A stretch of 64,000 nt of DNA from Rhizophagus clarus. Taxonomy: Eukaryota; Glomeromycota; Glomeromycetes; Glomerales; Glomeraceae. The stretch spans positions 310,001-374,000 of the forward strand of contig BLAL01000048.1 of NCBI GenBank assembly GCA_015698045.1, in the 5' to 3' direction. Numbering within the stretch: the stretch's first letter is position 1; the number at the start of each line of letters is the position of its first letter. Below, piece after piece: positions 35,014 through 46,935 of the stretch. The notes beneath the pieces are model-generated. The model made no database searches. It saw nothing but the letters and a program-made list of their open reading frames with translations, and had not been told where the DNA came from. Position numbers and translations under genes: made by a program.

Positions 35014-35208
35014 CTATAAAAAAAGAATGTTTAGAAACTGTCTGTCTATCCAGAAAATGTCTGGAATATTGCAATATTCTGAACATTTTCTGAACATTTG
35101 ACCTGAACCCTAATGTCCAGAATATTGCAAAATTTGGGACATTTTCTGGATAGATAGACATTTTCTGGACATTTTTGATGACAATTTCCAGACATTCTTT
35201 TTTTATAG
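35014..35208. mobile_element. Compact foldback MITE, CTATAAAAAAAGAATGT ends
   Basis: The left end CTATAAAAAAAGAATGT is perfectly repeated inverted at the right end, and the inner arms continue with CTATCCAGAAAATGTC. The whole 195 bases can fold. Shares end and motif with the longer element at 8411-8960. Non-coding. Confidence 0.75.
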
Positions 35209-35471
35209 AGAATGCTGTTAACCTTAAAATGAAATCCTGGACAAAGATTATGAAGAACAGTCTTGCTAGAACTGATTCAACCTATATGGAGCTTGCAAAA
35301 AAAGAAATTTGACATTTACCCTTAACTTTGATTTAATAAAATTTTATAGAACATTCTATGTTTCCAATTTATGTTTTCTAAATAACAATCTTTATAATGG
35401 AAAAATATTCAAACTCTGGAATTAATTGTTAGCTTTTCATTGATGAAGCTACATGCTATAATTGCTACATA

Positions 35472-36732
35472 CAGTGTGTAACAAAAAAAACTGGAAAAAA
35501 ATTGATTTAATAAAAACATGTGTTACACACTCAAAATAAGTCTGATTTACATCATGTAAATTGTAAAATAAATCCACAAACCAAGGCTACATTTTAACAT
35601 CTTTTATTGTCATAAATACTTTATTACTTTTTAAAAAAATTAGCTATAAATATTACTTTTAAGCAAAAAAATATAATGCAAAATCTGATTACATTTGTAA
35701 AATATTGGAAGATTCAATCTAATTAAAAACACTCAAATATTGTTAAAAATAATGTAAAAAAGTCAATATCAAAAAATCAGCAGTCTGGAAAAATTTGTAA
35801 TAAAATGATAGGAATTTTATTTCAATTTTCAACATATAGTAAAATAATTCAAATTACAAAAATACATGTAGCTCACTCAAAATAAATCCAATTTCTATTA
35901 TTAAAAATGCAAAATAGACTTAAATTCTGGATTTTTACTATAATATGATTTAGGATTATGAATGCCTTTTACTTCTTGAGAAAATTGACTGATAATATTT
36001 GAAAAAATTATAATTGTTGAAATTATAAATATGTGATGCAGATCACTCAAAATAAATCAATTTTTATTATATAAATTGTATAAAATATACTTGAATTTGG
36101 AGGCTTCATTTTGGTATATTATAAGATAATAAATGCTTCTTTACTTCTTGAAAAAATTAACTACAAAAATTAATTAAGAATTGTAAAAACTAAATGAATT
36201 ATTTGAATTACAAAAATGCGTTTAGTTCATCCAAAATAAATCCAATTTTTATGATTTAGAGCGCAAAATAAACCTGGATATTAGGCTGTATTTTGATATC
36301 ACTTAGGATTTTGGATGCTTATAATCTCTTGAAAAAAATGACTACAAATGTTTAATTTCTAATTAAAAATGCAATGTGAAATTTACAAATGAATATGAGC
36401 ATAAATCCAAATGCATCTGACTAAAAGTTTCTTAAATATTATTAACATCAATGTAAAGAAGTAGATTAAAAAAAAATTTTAGCAGGTTGAAACAATTTAC
36501 AGTAGTAAAATAGAAAATATCTTGAAAATTATTAATTTGAGTTATGTGAAAACTACCAAATGATATTATGAGTCAGTTATAAAAAAGTTTAAAACAAATT
36601 CTATATTAATTTGTTATTTATAAAAATCTTGGAGTTTTCAGCTTTCAAACAAGCTATTTTACATGCAAATTGGTATGACCATCATGGTATAATGACCAAC
36701 TTTTTAATTCTGGTTTTTTTCGTTACACACTG
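35472..36732. mobile_element. Mariner-type non-autonomous element, 1261 bases, TA target
   Basis: Ends CAGTGTGTAACAAAAAAAAC and, reverse-complemented, CAGTGTGTAACGAAAAAAAC, bounded by TA on both sides (35470-35471 and 36733-36734), which fits Tc1/mariner. No transposase is visible. The interior is a degenerate tandem array with a period near 170-180 bases: CACTCAAAATAAATCCAATT, then AAAATAAACTTGAAT, then TACTTCTTGAAAAAATTGAC, at about 35540, 35880, 36045 and 36235. Confidence 0.8.
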
Positions 36733-36734
36733 TA

Positions 36735-37435
36735 TTTACAATAAAACCTTGGAAATTGCCAAAATAAATGATAGAATATTTTCATTTTAATTAAGGGACC
36801 AACTGGTGAATTTTAATAATGCCAATTTACACAATTTATCGTAAAAAATAGCTAATACGCCCTTTTTACCGGATTGTCATCTCATCATATGATATGATAT
36901 ACTAATTTTAAAAATGGTAATTAATAGTGTCAATCCTAACTAAGCCACTTGTGAAGTTTGAAATTTCTAAAGTTTCATGCCTTTGACTTTTCTATGTAAG
37001 AACGTAAGATTTCAATGGTAAATTTCCTATTAACTCAAATATTGGATGAAATATTTTTGAACATCTTTCATTACAACTAAGTTATATTTGGTTTTTATTT
37101 AATTTTTTAACCCTTTATTTAGCTTTATTTGAGTAATTTTAATATGCATATTCTTTGTTAGATTTGTACAGTTTCTACCAATACTAAGCATATATACCTA
37201 TAATACAAATTTTATAAAATATTTATTTGGTCAGAAAAATTATTGTATACTGTTTTTTTCACTTGTTAGAATAAAAATTTATAGTAAAGAAAAAGAAATT
37301 CCAAAACTTTTTTTTTATTAATTGTAAAGCCTGTCAAATTAATTATAGAATGTCGATCATTTTCTCCAATTGAGTGATGACCTGTCTCTTAAATATATCT
37401 TTATATCTAATAATAATAACATAAATAATAGAAAA
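36735..37435. other. Spacer, no gene
   Basis: AT-rich sequence without recognisable content between the mariner-type element and the 3' end of the MACPF-like gene. Confidence 0.5.
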
Positions 37436-37439
37436 AAAT

Positions 37440-38358
37440 ATCTTATAAGAAATCAAATAATATACATTCAATATAATAATTTTCATTTTTTGATATTTTT
37501 AATGTTTTCTTTTTACAAATAAAACAAGTGCCTTCACAATTACAGTTGAGATATTTTATCTTAATTTCGTTAATTTTTTGACTTAATTGAAATATAATTA
37601 TTATTTTTTGATATATATAAACTAACAAATTTTGGATTTATATTAGACTTTAATTTAATAATTGGGTTTCTCAATAATTTAAAATTAAAAGGAAGTGACT
37701 CATAAGATTTAGAATTAGGATAATTAGAAATAATTATTGTTTAGAAAAAAAACGTTATGTTAATTTACCTTTTGCACATTAAGAAAAAATATTTATCTTA
37801 TGTTCATCATTAATATTGTGAAAATTATGTTTTACAATGAAGGTCTTAATTAAATTGAAATCTTTTAATACAGGAATTCCAAAGAAAGGATTACTTTTTG
37901 CTAGCATTACGTCAAGTTTTTGCTATAATGGTATACTATGAAATTCACAGGAATTTTGCGAATCATAAACATTTTTTATTAACTTGATACCAATAGTATC
38001 ATGAAGCATGAAATTAAAACTTGTATTATAACCAATAATCATTATTCTAATTTTCAAGTTATATTTACATTGTTTGAATTCTTTTTGAATACCATAAATT
38101 ATAATATTTGGTTTTGCACTTGGTTCTCTTAAAATTTGACAATTAAAAAAAACATTCTTTGAATTTCCATTAATTTCATAAACTGATGCAAAGATGTTAC
38201 AATCAGCTTCTTCATCATGAATTATTTCTGAAATATTTTGTGATATATTCTTTAATTCAAAATCTTTATGCCTTCCAGATTTATTTAAATAATAGGCACA
38301 ATTCTCAGTACCAGTATAAAGGATCTTCTTTCCAATTGATTTAAGTGTTTTTTTACGC
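37440..38358 (-). pseudogene. 3' part of a MACPF-like gene (cassette copy B), split by an LTR element
   Basis: Minus-strand sequence matching 60616-61560 along its length, including the end block with a CNC..C..CFIC-type cysteine cluster followed by KKKTLKISKNEN. It runs up to the left edge of the retroelement at 38358, and its other part resumes at 46936. The gene is broken by that insertion and by further changes. It is a fossil; see the 5' part for the domain description. Confidence 0.75.
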
Positions 38359-38794
38359 TGTTGGCGTAGTACATTGTGGCAAAGTATATAGAGCCGCCTA
38401 AGCCAAAGCCATCATAGCCTGTTATTTTTGATATTTCCGATTTATTTGATATATCAGTTTTATTTGATTTATCTGATTTATTTGATTTAATTGATTTATT
38501 TTATTTATTTGATTTATTAGTTTTATTTGATATATTAGATTTATTTGTTATATTTTTAAATATATTTTATTTTATATAAATATCCTGAAATTTCTTTTTA
38601 GTTGAAAAATATCAGAGAGTGTAATAACAAAGTTATAATAACAAGTTCATATAATTAATAAATAAACTCTTTTACCTTATAAACGAACTGTCCCTTTGTG
38701 AATAGTGTGTCTTGTTGATTGGACTTGAGACATATCTATTGCATCCCTGTCTCCAAGTCATAGTTACCTGATCGATGAACTGACCAGAGTAACA
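38359..38794 (+). repeat. 5' LTR
   Basis: 436 bases, TGTTGG..GTAACA. It contains a degenerate run of TTTGATTTATT words with a nine- to ten-base period (about 38435-38560). A TATATAAATATCC-like stretch near 38573 could be the core promoter. Confidence 0.93.
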
Positions 38795-38815
38795 ATTGGT
38801 GATTCCTGCCAGGTA
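38795..38815 (+). other. Probable primer-binding site
   Basis: Directly after the LTR comes ATTGGTGATTCCTGCCAGG. TGG as complement of a tRNA CCA end is as expected for a primer-binding site; the matching tRNA was not identified. Confidence 0.5.
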
Positions 38816-38895
38816 TAGCGACGAACTGTCTATACTGGATCTCTCAGACGTACTTGAGAAGAAAAACAATTGCAGACGTACTTGCACCCAATTGA

Positions 38896-40290
38896 ATGCC
38901 ATATTACGGTACTAAAAAGAGCCAAAGAAAACATCACAGAAATAAGCACCTTCAGAGAAGAAGACCTGCCTTTGAAAGAGCTCCTTATTGTAATTTTTGT
39001 TATATCCCATCAGAAGAAATACTTTATAACCAACATCCTACTGGATTCTTTAACTTTTGGAATTGGATTAAAGATAATCATTCTGCTAGAAACTACAACC
39101 TTTGCACTGTTATTTCCTTTGCCAAACTAAAAGAAAATATTGCTGAACTGAATACTGCTGCTGACCTTACTACTGAAATTCTAAAAAGCATACTATTTTC
39201 CACCCTTAGCACTCCTATACTAGAATTATTATATTATATACCTGCTCTTTGTGAAGAAACCCAAGGATACTCCTCTGCACCTACTGAATATCAAACCACC
39301 AAGTTATATAATTTATACCACAACCTACCTCCACCAGAAGCACCTCCTGAAACTATGAATCAAGATCAACTTACTGCAGTTTTAACTACTATTTTTGGTA
39401 CTAATGGCCAAAATATTACACAGTTGACCACTGCATTAGGAAATGCTCCACCTCCTTGTGAATTAACCATAGCCAAAGTAGATAACTTTCATGGAAAAGA
39501 TGACGAGGACCCTTATGAATGGTTAGAACGTTTTGAAACAGCTGCTAATACTAATCAGTGGACAGGTAACAGAAGAATAGCTATAGCTGCAAGATACTTG
39601 AAGGATGCAGCCCATGACTGGTTCAGAGCCAATGGTAATGGTCTTACTGTTTGGAATGATAATACAAACCAAAATGCCAGTTTTGTACACCAGTTTGAAG
39701 CATATTTTTCTCCTGAAACTAAGAAAAATCAATGGTACTATGAATTGATGACTATTAGACAAACAGCTGAAGAAAAAGTTGAAGACTACTCTAGAAGATT
39801 CAAGAAAGTCTTAAGAAAAGTGAATGGAACTACTGATCCTCCACCTGTTCCTGTTGCATTACAAGTGCGAATGTATTTGTATGGACTAAACCCTCTGCTG
39901 ACTCCTTTAGTATCCACTAACAATCCTACTACTTTAAATGATGCAATTACCCGTGCAAAGTTGGTAGAAACTGGATATAATTATGTTCCTACAAAGTCAG
40001 TTTCTTTAAATGTTCCTGTTGCTGTGAAGGAAAATGCTCCTTTACCAATCACTCCTGTTGCTGGATCTTCCACTAGCAAGAATGACCCAGATGTAGATGC
40101 ATTAACTCAACAACTCCAACAATTGACTCTTAATTATGCAACCTTATCATCAGCATTGCTAGCTTAAAATAATAGTAACAATAATAGCAAGCCTAGAAAT
40201 TTTAGAGCGACTACAGAAAAGGCTAGAGATAAAACTAAACTAACCTGTTTCAAATGTGGGAAAGTAGGACATATCTCCAGAGAGTGCAGA
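38896..40290 (+). other. Gag region: capsid-like domain and zinc knuckle
   Basis: Capsid-type retrotransposon Gag motifs at about 39490-39830: DPYEWLERFETAANTNQW, ARYLKDAAHDWFRANG and a helical LMTIRQTAEEKVEDYSRRF. An early Pro-rich stretch precedes it (about 39320). A CCHC zinc knuckle, CFKCGKVGHISREC, follows near 40249-40290. Gag packages the element's RNA in cytoplasmic particles. Confidence 0.88.
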
Positions 40291-40799
40291 AGTAATAGAA
40301 ATAACAACTCAAGAAATAATAATAATAATAATAATAGAAAACTTTTCACCAGACCTGTTAATTTCCTGGATGAAGAATATGTTGAAGAAAAAGAATACTA
40401 CTCCTATGATGAAGAAGAGGAGGATGAAGCTGAATATGAAGTATATGTAAATACTCGTTCAGAATCTGGAAAAGAAAGACAACTAAGAAAAAGAGTGATA
40501 ACAGGAGATGAAATGGATGAAGGAGGAGAGGAATATATCATCCCAGTTGTTCCTTCAGCAGAAACTACCCCAGCTACTATTAAAGCTCAAAAGGTCAAAA
40601 GAAAATTTAAAATGAGACCCGCACCTATTGAAAATGTAACTGAATTTGACATTGCCCAATACATTAAAGACCTTCCTTGTGGCTTAACTATTGGACAAGC
40701 CTCATCTCAAATTCCAAAATATAGAAGTGCTATGCTCAAAAGTGTGAAGAGAACTAGAGAGACCAATTTTATCTCCTCAGCCAATGATGCTCCTACTAC

Positions 40800-41150
40800 T
40801 GCTGCCAGATGCCAATTGAGAATAGATGGAGAACCTATTTCAGCCATCATTGATAGTGGTGCTGCCACTAGTATCATTACTAAAAAGCTTATGAAACGAC
40901 TTGGATATTCTATAAATGGGCCTTCCAACTTAGTAATTGTGACTGCTAATGGTACTAAAGTTAGATCCTTAGGAGAAGTAAAAGATTTTCCTATAGAAGT
41001 AAAATCTCATTTCATCAACCTCAACATTCAAGTGTTGGATTCTACAGATGAAGTTTTTATTCTTGGAAATGATTGGCTTAAAAAGGTCAAAGCCAATTTG
41101 GATTGGGAAGAAGGTACACTGACTATCTTGTGGAGAAAGAAACGAATTAC
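40800..41150 (+). other. Aspartic protease domain
   Basis: AIIDSGAATSIITKKLMKRL carries the D-S-G active-site triad, and ILGNDWLKKVKANLDW is the conserved follower of retroviral-type aspartic proteases. It is preceded by an acidic linker and followed by another (EETDSEEYEEEEIEE). Confidence 0.88.
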
Positions 41151-41569
41151 TGTTCCTATGCAATGCACTAGAGGACGACCTGCTGAGTCCTATGATGAAG
41201 AGGAAACTGATAGTGAAGAATATGAAGAGGAAGAAATAGAAGAATCTCCTCTCTATCTTTCAGATTTAACTGATGATTTTTCTGATCTATCCGACCTAGA
41301 ATTCAACCCTTGGACTGACCATACACCATATGAAGAATCTGAGGAAGGGATAGAAGAAAGTAAGGATGAAAATCCAGCCATTTATTTAGCCGTCACTGCC
41401 ACCCAAGAAGAGCCTCATAAACTTAACCTTGGACCTTTGGATGTGCACCAGCAACAATTATTCAACAATTTGCTTACATCCTTCAGTGATATTTGTGCCA
41501 AAAGTCAGACTGAGATTGGTAGAACAAATCTCATAAAACACAAAATTTATATTGGAGATGCATGACCCA

Positions 41570-42820
41570 TTTCTCAAGCACCCTACAGAATTAATCCTAA
41601 AAATAAAGAATTTCTAAAGGAAGAAATTGTAAAAATGGAAGAAAATGGAATCATAAAAAAATCATGTAGCCCCTGGGCTTCACCTGTTGTAATTGTGGAT
41701 AAGAAAGGAGGAGATAAGCGAATCTGCATTGATTATAGAAAACTAAATGCTATTACAAAAGCAGATGCCTACCCACTCCCTAGAATTGACGACCTGTTGG
41801 AAAGTTATGGACAAGCCAAATGGTTCACTACCTTGGATCTTGCCAGTGGTTATTGGAGCTGATATAGAAAAGACTGCCTTTGTAACTCCCTTTGGATTGT
41901 ATGAATTCCTAGTCATGCCTTTTGGGTTAAGCTATGCTCCTGGTACATTTCAAAGACTAATGAATAGAGTGCTGCAAGAATTTTTAAATGACTTTGTAGC
42001 CGTGTATCTGGATGATGTAATCATCTACACCAAAGGAACCTTTGAGCAACACATGGATCATATAGCTCAAGTTTTTCAAGCGCTCAGAAATTCTAACCTC
42101 AAGATAAAACTAAAGAAATGCTATTTTGCATTACCTAATATACACTTCCTAGGATATGTAGTAGGAAGAGATGGAATCAAACCAGACCCAGAAAAGATTG
42201 ACAAAGTCAAGAATTACCCAATACCAACAAACCTAACTCAATTAAGAGCTGCTCTTGGACTATTCTCCTATTATAGGAAATTTATTAAGGATTTCTCCCG
42301 AATTGCAAGACCAATGCTCACTTTGTTAAAGAAAGATGCTCCTTTCAACTGGGAGGAAAAGCAACAGCAAGCCTTTGACAGACTAAAGGAGATGCTAATT
42401 AAAGCCCCTGTACTAAGTTATCCAGATTTCGACAAACCTTTCATTATCTATACTGACGCCTCTGGAATTGGATTAGGTGCTGCATTATCTCAACTAAAGG
42501 AAGGTGGTAAAGAACATGTAATTGCCTATGCAAGCAGAAGCCTTAATCCAGCAGAAAAGAACTACTCTGTAACAGACCAAGAGTGTTTGGCTGTAGTATG
42601 GGCCATAAAACATTTTCAACACTACTTAGGATTAAGACCATTCACCATCATTACTGACCACTCTGCCCTCAAATGGTTAAAGACTTCCAAGATGCCAAAA
42701 GGAAGAAGAGTCCGCTGGGTAATGGAATTACAGCAGTACGACTTTGAGATCAAACACAGACCAGGAAAACTTAATGCCAATGCTGATGCATTATCTAGAA
42801 CTCCTGAAGAAACATTCTGT
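41570..42820 (+). other. Reverse transcriptase and RNase H domains
   Basis: RT motifs: KRICIDYRKLNAITKADAYP, FVTPFGLYEFLVMPFGLSYA and the catalytic YLDDVIIYTKG, then the LGYVVGRDGIKPDPEK connection. RNase H follows from about 42430: YTDASGIGLGAALSQ, then AYASRSLNPAEKNYSVTDQE and TDHSALKWL. All are typical of Ty3/Gypsy pol. Confidence 0.93.
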
Positions 42821-43560
42821 TTCCTAATTGAATTAGAAACATATCCTGGACCTACTAAACATACTTTATCTGCTCCAATTACTTTAACCCCTATAGAAGA
42901 GGAAGATTATGAAGCAGATTCTGAAGAAGACATCACTACCAAACCAGTAGCAGAAATATACGAAATTATTTATCCTCAACCATGTGAAAATTGTGAAGAA
43001 ATTCAATGTATATGTTGGGGAAATGATAATAGCACTTTAGGATCAGAATATGAAAGAGATTGGCAAGAATACTACCAGCAAATGCACGACCAAGAAGATC
43101 ATCCAAACCATCAGGAAGAATGGCTAGAAGAAGGCCAAGATATTTTAATTTTGAATGATGATATAGAAGGAGTCCAAACTCCTGCATATTATTTTTCAAA
43201 GAAAGAATTACAAGAATTATTCCAAGAGTTTATTCAAATAAAGCAAGTAATTGCTGGTCAACCTATCAATAGAGGAGGAAGTAGATGCATCTTTGAATGT
43301 GACATAGAAAATCATCATATTCATACTTATTGTACAATGTGCAAAAAGAACCTCCCATATGGAACTATCCTTCATGATTGCATTATTGGATTTACTTTAG
43401 GGAAAATACGACCTGATATGAAGCCAGAATTTTTGGTAAACCAACCTTGGTGGGAGGAACCTGAAGGAGTGAAACAAACCAACCTTGTTCATTATTTAAA
43501 ATGCTTCTTACGACTTTCCTATGGATTACTCCCTTACACCATCTCTACTGAGCCATTTGT
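42820..43560 (+). other. Unusual Cys/His-rich region between RNase H and integrase
   Basis: After RNase H comes a long acidic stretch, a CENCEEIQCIC cluster and a second cluster with CDIENHHIHTYCTMCKKN. The pattern suggests metal binding. I know no standard Ty3/Gypsy domain here; it may be an acquired or lineage-specific piece. Confidence 0.6.
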
Positions 43561-43859
43561 AGCTTCCTTAGACTAAATCCTTAACAAATATCAAATTTAT
43601 TAAAAGGTGAAAGCGAAAAGTGTCTGCATTGTGACAGACAGCCTAATATTTTATTTTATTTAAGTATTTTTATAACAATGGATACAACCCAATATAATAG
43701 AATTTTTCAATATTTAACTACTCAACAACTACCATCAGATTTAAATACTCAACAACTTATCAAACAATTCAAAAACTTTTGTAGTCCTTTTATTATTAAA
43801 AACAACTATTTATATAGAAAAGACAAACAGAAAGAAGGAAATTTATTAAGAGTGATTAG

Positions 43860-44925
43860 AGTACATGAAATGGAACCAGTTCTTTACATGGTACATAATG
43901 ATCCTACTTCTGGACACTTTGGAACTGAAATTATGTTCAACAAAATTCGTACTAGATATTATTGGCCGCAGATGTATGAAAATATTAGAGAATATGTTAA
44001 AAATTGTGACTCATGTCAAAGAAGAGGAAAACCTCAAACTCATCAATTACTACATCCAATACCTGTACATTCACCTTTTTATCAAATAGGAATAGATTTT
44101 GTAGGACCTTTACCAAAGACTTCTAATGGAAATAAATATATTATAGTTGCTATGGATTACCTGACTAAATGGCCTGAAGCAAAAGCAGTACCTAGAACTA
44201 CGGTAGAAGAAACTGAGAAATTTATATATGAAGACATTATATGCCGACATGGTTGCCCTCAGAAAATACTGACAGATCGAGGAACTCATTTTAATAATCA
44301 AATTATTGATTGTTTAACCAAAAGATTTGAAATTAAGCATTTATTATCAACACCATACCATCCCCAAACCAATGGACTAGTAAAAAGATTTAACCGAACT
44401 TTATGTGAATCTTTAGCTAAATTAGTCAAACAAGTAGAACAGTGGGATCAGTTTATTCAGCCAGTTTTATTTGCTTATCGTACAAGTAAACAATCCACAA
44501 CCAAAATATCTTCTTTTTATTTAACATATGGTCGTGAAGCAAAGTTGCCAATTGATGATCTTACCCAAAATGAAGAACAATTATCCGATAGGATCAACAA
44601 ATTAGTTAATGAGTTACCACATGATAGAGAATCTACCCGACAAAGGATAGATCAGCAACAAGCCAAACAGAAATTACATCATGATCAGCAAATTAAATGT
44701 CATAGATCTTTTCAAATAGGAGATAAAGTTTTATTGTACAAGGCTGAAAAAGCGAAACAATGGTCTGGAAAATTAGATGAAAAATGGAAGGGACCCTATT
44801 ATATTCATGCGGTTTTACAAAATGAAAGCTATAAAATAAGGGATATGCAAGGAAAAGTCCTAAAAGCTCCTTTCAATGGAAGTTTACTAAAACCTTACTA
44901 CGATCAGAAAGAATGGAATCTTCCA
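43860..44925 (+). other. Integrase domain with GPY/F-like end
   Basis: HHCC zinc domain (HNDPTSGHFG..CDSCQRRGK), catalytic core with FVGPLPKTSNGNKYIIVAMD, the DxxxxF part LTDRGTHFNNQIIDCL and PYHPQTNGLVKRFNRTL around the catalytic Glu region, and EKWKGPYYIHAVLQNESYKI at the C-terminus. Integrase joins the cDNA to the target and would make the 4-base stagger seen here. Confidence 0.92.
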
Positions 44926-45600
44926 ATAATAGATTAATTGACCTTTTAACTCAAGATTTACAACTAGAACTTCCTTTTAAAAATGGAGATTTAATACCAC
45001 CCTATGATGAAGCTGCTCCTTTTGATGAACAATTTAAAAATGCTTATGCTGCATTACAACGATCAATTCAATTGAAAGAACGATTAAACTCACTAATCAA
45101 TGCTTATTATATTGGAAAATTATTAAATAGTTTAGAAACTAAAGCTCAACAATTTAGATATAAGCAAAAATTAACTAGTCATTATACGAGAATGTCAGAA
45201 AATGTCTTTGATATATTTGAATATCAACCGATTAAAATACTGTGTACTTTTTACATTACTGCGTAAATAGCAAGAAAATAAATAGAAGTCAGGTAAAACA
45301 TTTACGAGAAATAATGCAATGATTATTGGATCAAAATTCTTTATAATTACATCATAATTTATTGGAAAATTTATTGATTGGATTAAATAAATCAAGCTTA
45401 AATTAATTTAATTAATTGACACAAGTATGATCTACAAAAATAGAAATTAGTAATGATGGCAGATCCAAATTTAACTTAGTGTTAATTTTAGTTTCACAAA
45501 TGATCAGCAAAAATACGCGACTTAACTCCCCAAAATAATTTAATAGAAAATAGAAAATTTTATAAAAATTTATTAGGAAAAAGAAAAGAAGAAAAATCTA

Positions 45601-46071
45601 AATAGTAGATGGTGGTTCTAGATTATTTTCTCTCATATATGTTTCATAATTGGAAATAGTTTCTTTTGCCTCATTAGCCCTTTTATGTTCCCTCTCATGT
45701 CGTACCTTCCAACCTTCCCTTTCCCTCCTATACCGCTCCTTATCCTTAGTTAATGAAAATACTTGTTTTCGTAAATCTCTATTAAATTCTGCTAACTCTT
45801 TATAATGGTCAAGTTCCCCATTTTTCTGATTTATTTCTTGTTGTAATTTCTCTACTTCTTCTTCTTTCGTTACAAAAAGCTCTCCAGCAACTTCTAAAGC
45901 TTGTTGAGCCAAGCCTTCACTTTTTTGAGGCTTATCAATGCCTTTTCTTCGAAAATGCCTTCTTCTGACGGCCTTACTTGGTTTATTATGTTTTTTTTTG
46001 TTATTTTGGCCTCGAGAGGCGCGCGAACTGCGAAGTTTTCGACGAGCAACATTGGTATCAGTGCGAGTCAT
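45601..46071 (-). CDS. Antisense accessory ORF inside the LTR element: basic coiled-coil protein
   Basis: Minus-strand open frame between integrase and the 3' LTR, best start MTRTDTNVARRKLRSSRASR at 46071, about 156 codons; the frame stays open a further 33 codons upstream. The N-terminal third is strongly basic (NKKKHNKPSKAVRRRHFRRK), like a nuclear or nucleic-acid-binding tail. From about residue 60 there is a long Glu/Lys/Gln helix with heptad character (EEEVEKLQQEINQKNGELDH, then REREGWKVRHEREHKRANEA). Composition is unlike a random antisense shadow, as no sense gene overlaps it. Function unknown; antisense accessory ORFs at this place are known in some plant Ty3/Gypsy lineages. Confidence 0.6.
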
Positions 46072-46469
46072 ATTGAAAATTAATGAAGAAAAAAAAGATG
46101 AAAATGATTTTGAGATAGTGCGACATTGATGAAAATTTAAATGATGAAACTTCCCAGAAATTACCACCAAAAATCAAACCGAATTTTATCAGAATTTACC
46201 AACACTTTTCCACTAATTTCCAATCCCATAATTCTAACAAATTTAAAAATTGGTATAAATATGAGTCCATCATCAACACAAAATTGCTGTCACACGTACT
46301 CAGTCATTCTTGGCCAAAATGATCAGCTTCTATGCCTCGCTAATTTTGGGCTTTGGCACGAATTCCCTTCGGGGGCCTCTTAGCTTGGTATATCACGAGT
46401 GACCCCCATGTACTAGCGGGTTGGGTGTGTAGTGTGGTAAAAAGAAAAGAGTTTTCAACGGAGTTCAAA

Positions 46470-46486
46470 CTAAAGAAGGGGAGAAC
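46470..46486 (+). other. Probable polypurine tract
   Basis: AAAGAAGGGGAGAA lies directly before the 3' LTR, as needed for plus-strand priming. Confidence 0.7.
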
Positions 46487-46931
46487 TATTGGCGTAGTAA
46501 TCACGTGACATTGTGGCAAAGTATATAGAGCCGCCTAAGCCAAAGCCATCATAGCCTGTTATTTTTGATATTTCCAATTTATTTGATATATCAGTTTTAT
46601 TTGATTTATTTGATTTATTTGATTTAATTGATTTATTTTATTTATTTGATTTATTAGTTTTATTTGATATATTAGATTTATTTGTTATATTTTTAAATAT
46701 ATTTTATTTTGTATAAATATCCTGAAATTTCTTTTTAGTTGAAAAATATCAGAGAGTGTAATAACAAAGTTATAATAACAAGTTTATATAATTAATAAAT
46801 AAACTCTTTTACCTTATAAACGAACTGTCCCTTTGTGAATAGTGTGTCTTGTTGATTGGACTTGAGACATATCTATTGCATTCCTGTCTCCAAGTCATAG
46901 TTACCTGATCGACGAACTGACCAGAGTAACA
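46487..46931 (+). repeat. 3' LTR
   Basis: 445 bases, matching the 5' LTR closely over its full length with one short indel near its start. Ends GTAACA, followed by the target duplicate ACGC at 46932-46935. Confidence 0.92.
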
Positions 46932-46935
46932 ACGC

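Larger units (their letters stand above)
38359..46931 (+). mobile_element. Ty3/Gypsy-type LTR retrotransposon, about 8.6 kb, young but broken
   Basis: Bounded by two LTRs and by a 4-base duplication ACGC (38355-38358 and 46932-46935). Internal order is Gag, protease, reverse transcriptase, RNase H, integrase, which is the Ty3/Gypsy order. The integrase ends in a GPY/F-like module. An extra open frame lies antisense between integrase and the 3' LTR. The LTRs are about 98 percent alike apart from one short indel, so the insertion is recent. Pol carries about two or three breaks, so the copy itself does not look functional. It sits in a MACPF-like gene, in opposite orientation to it. Confidence 0.95.
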
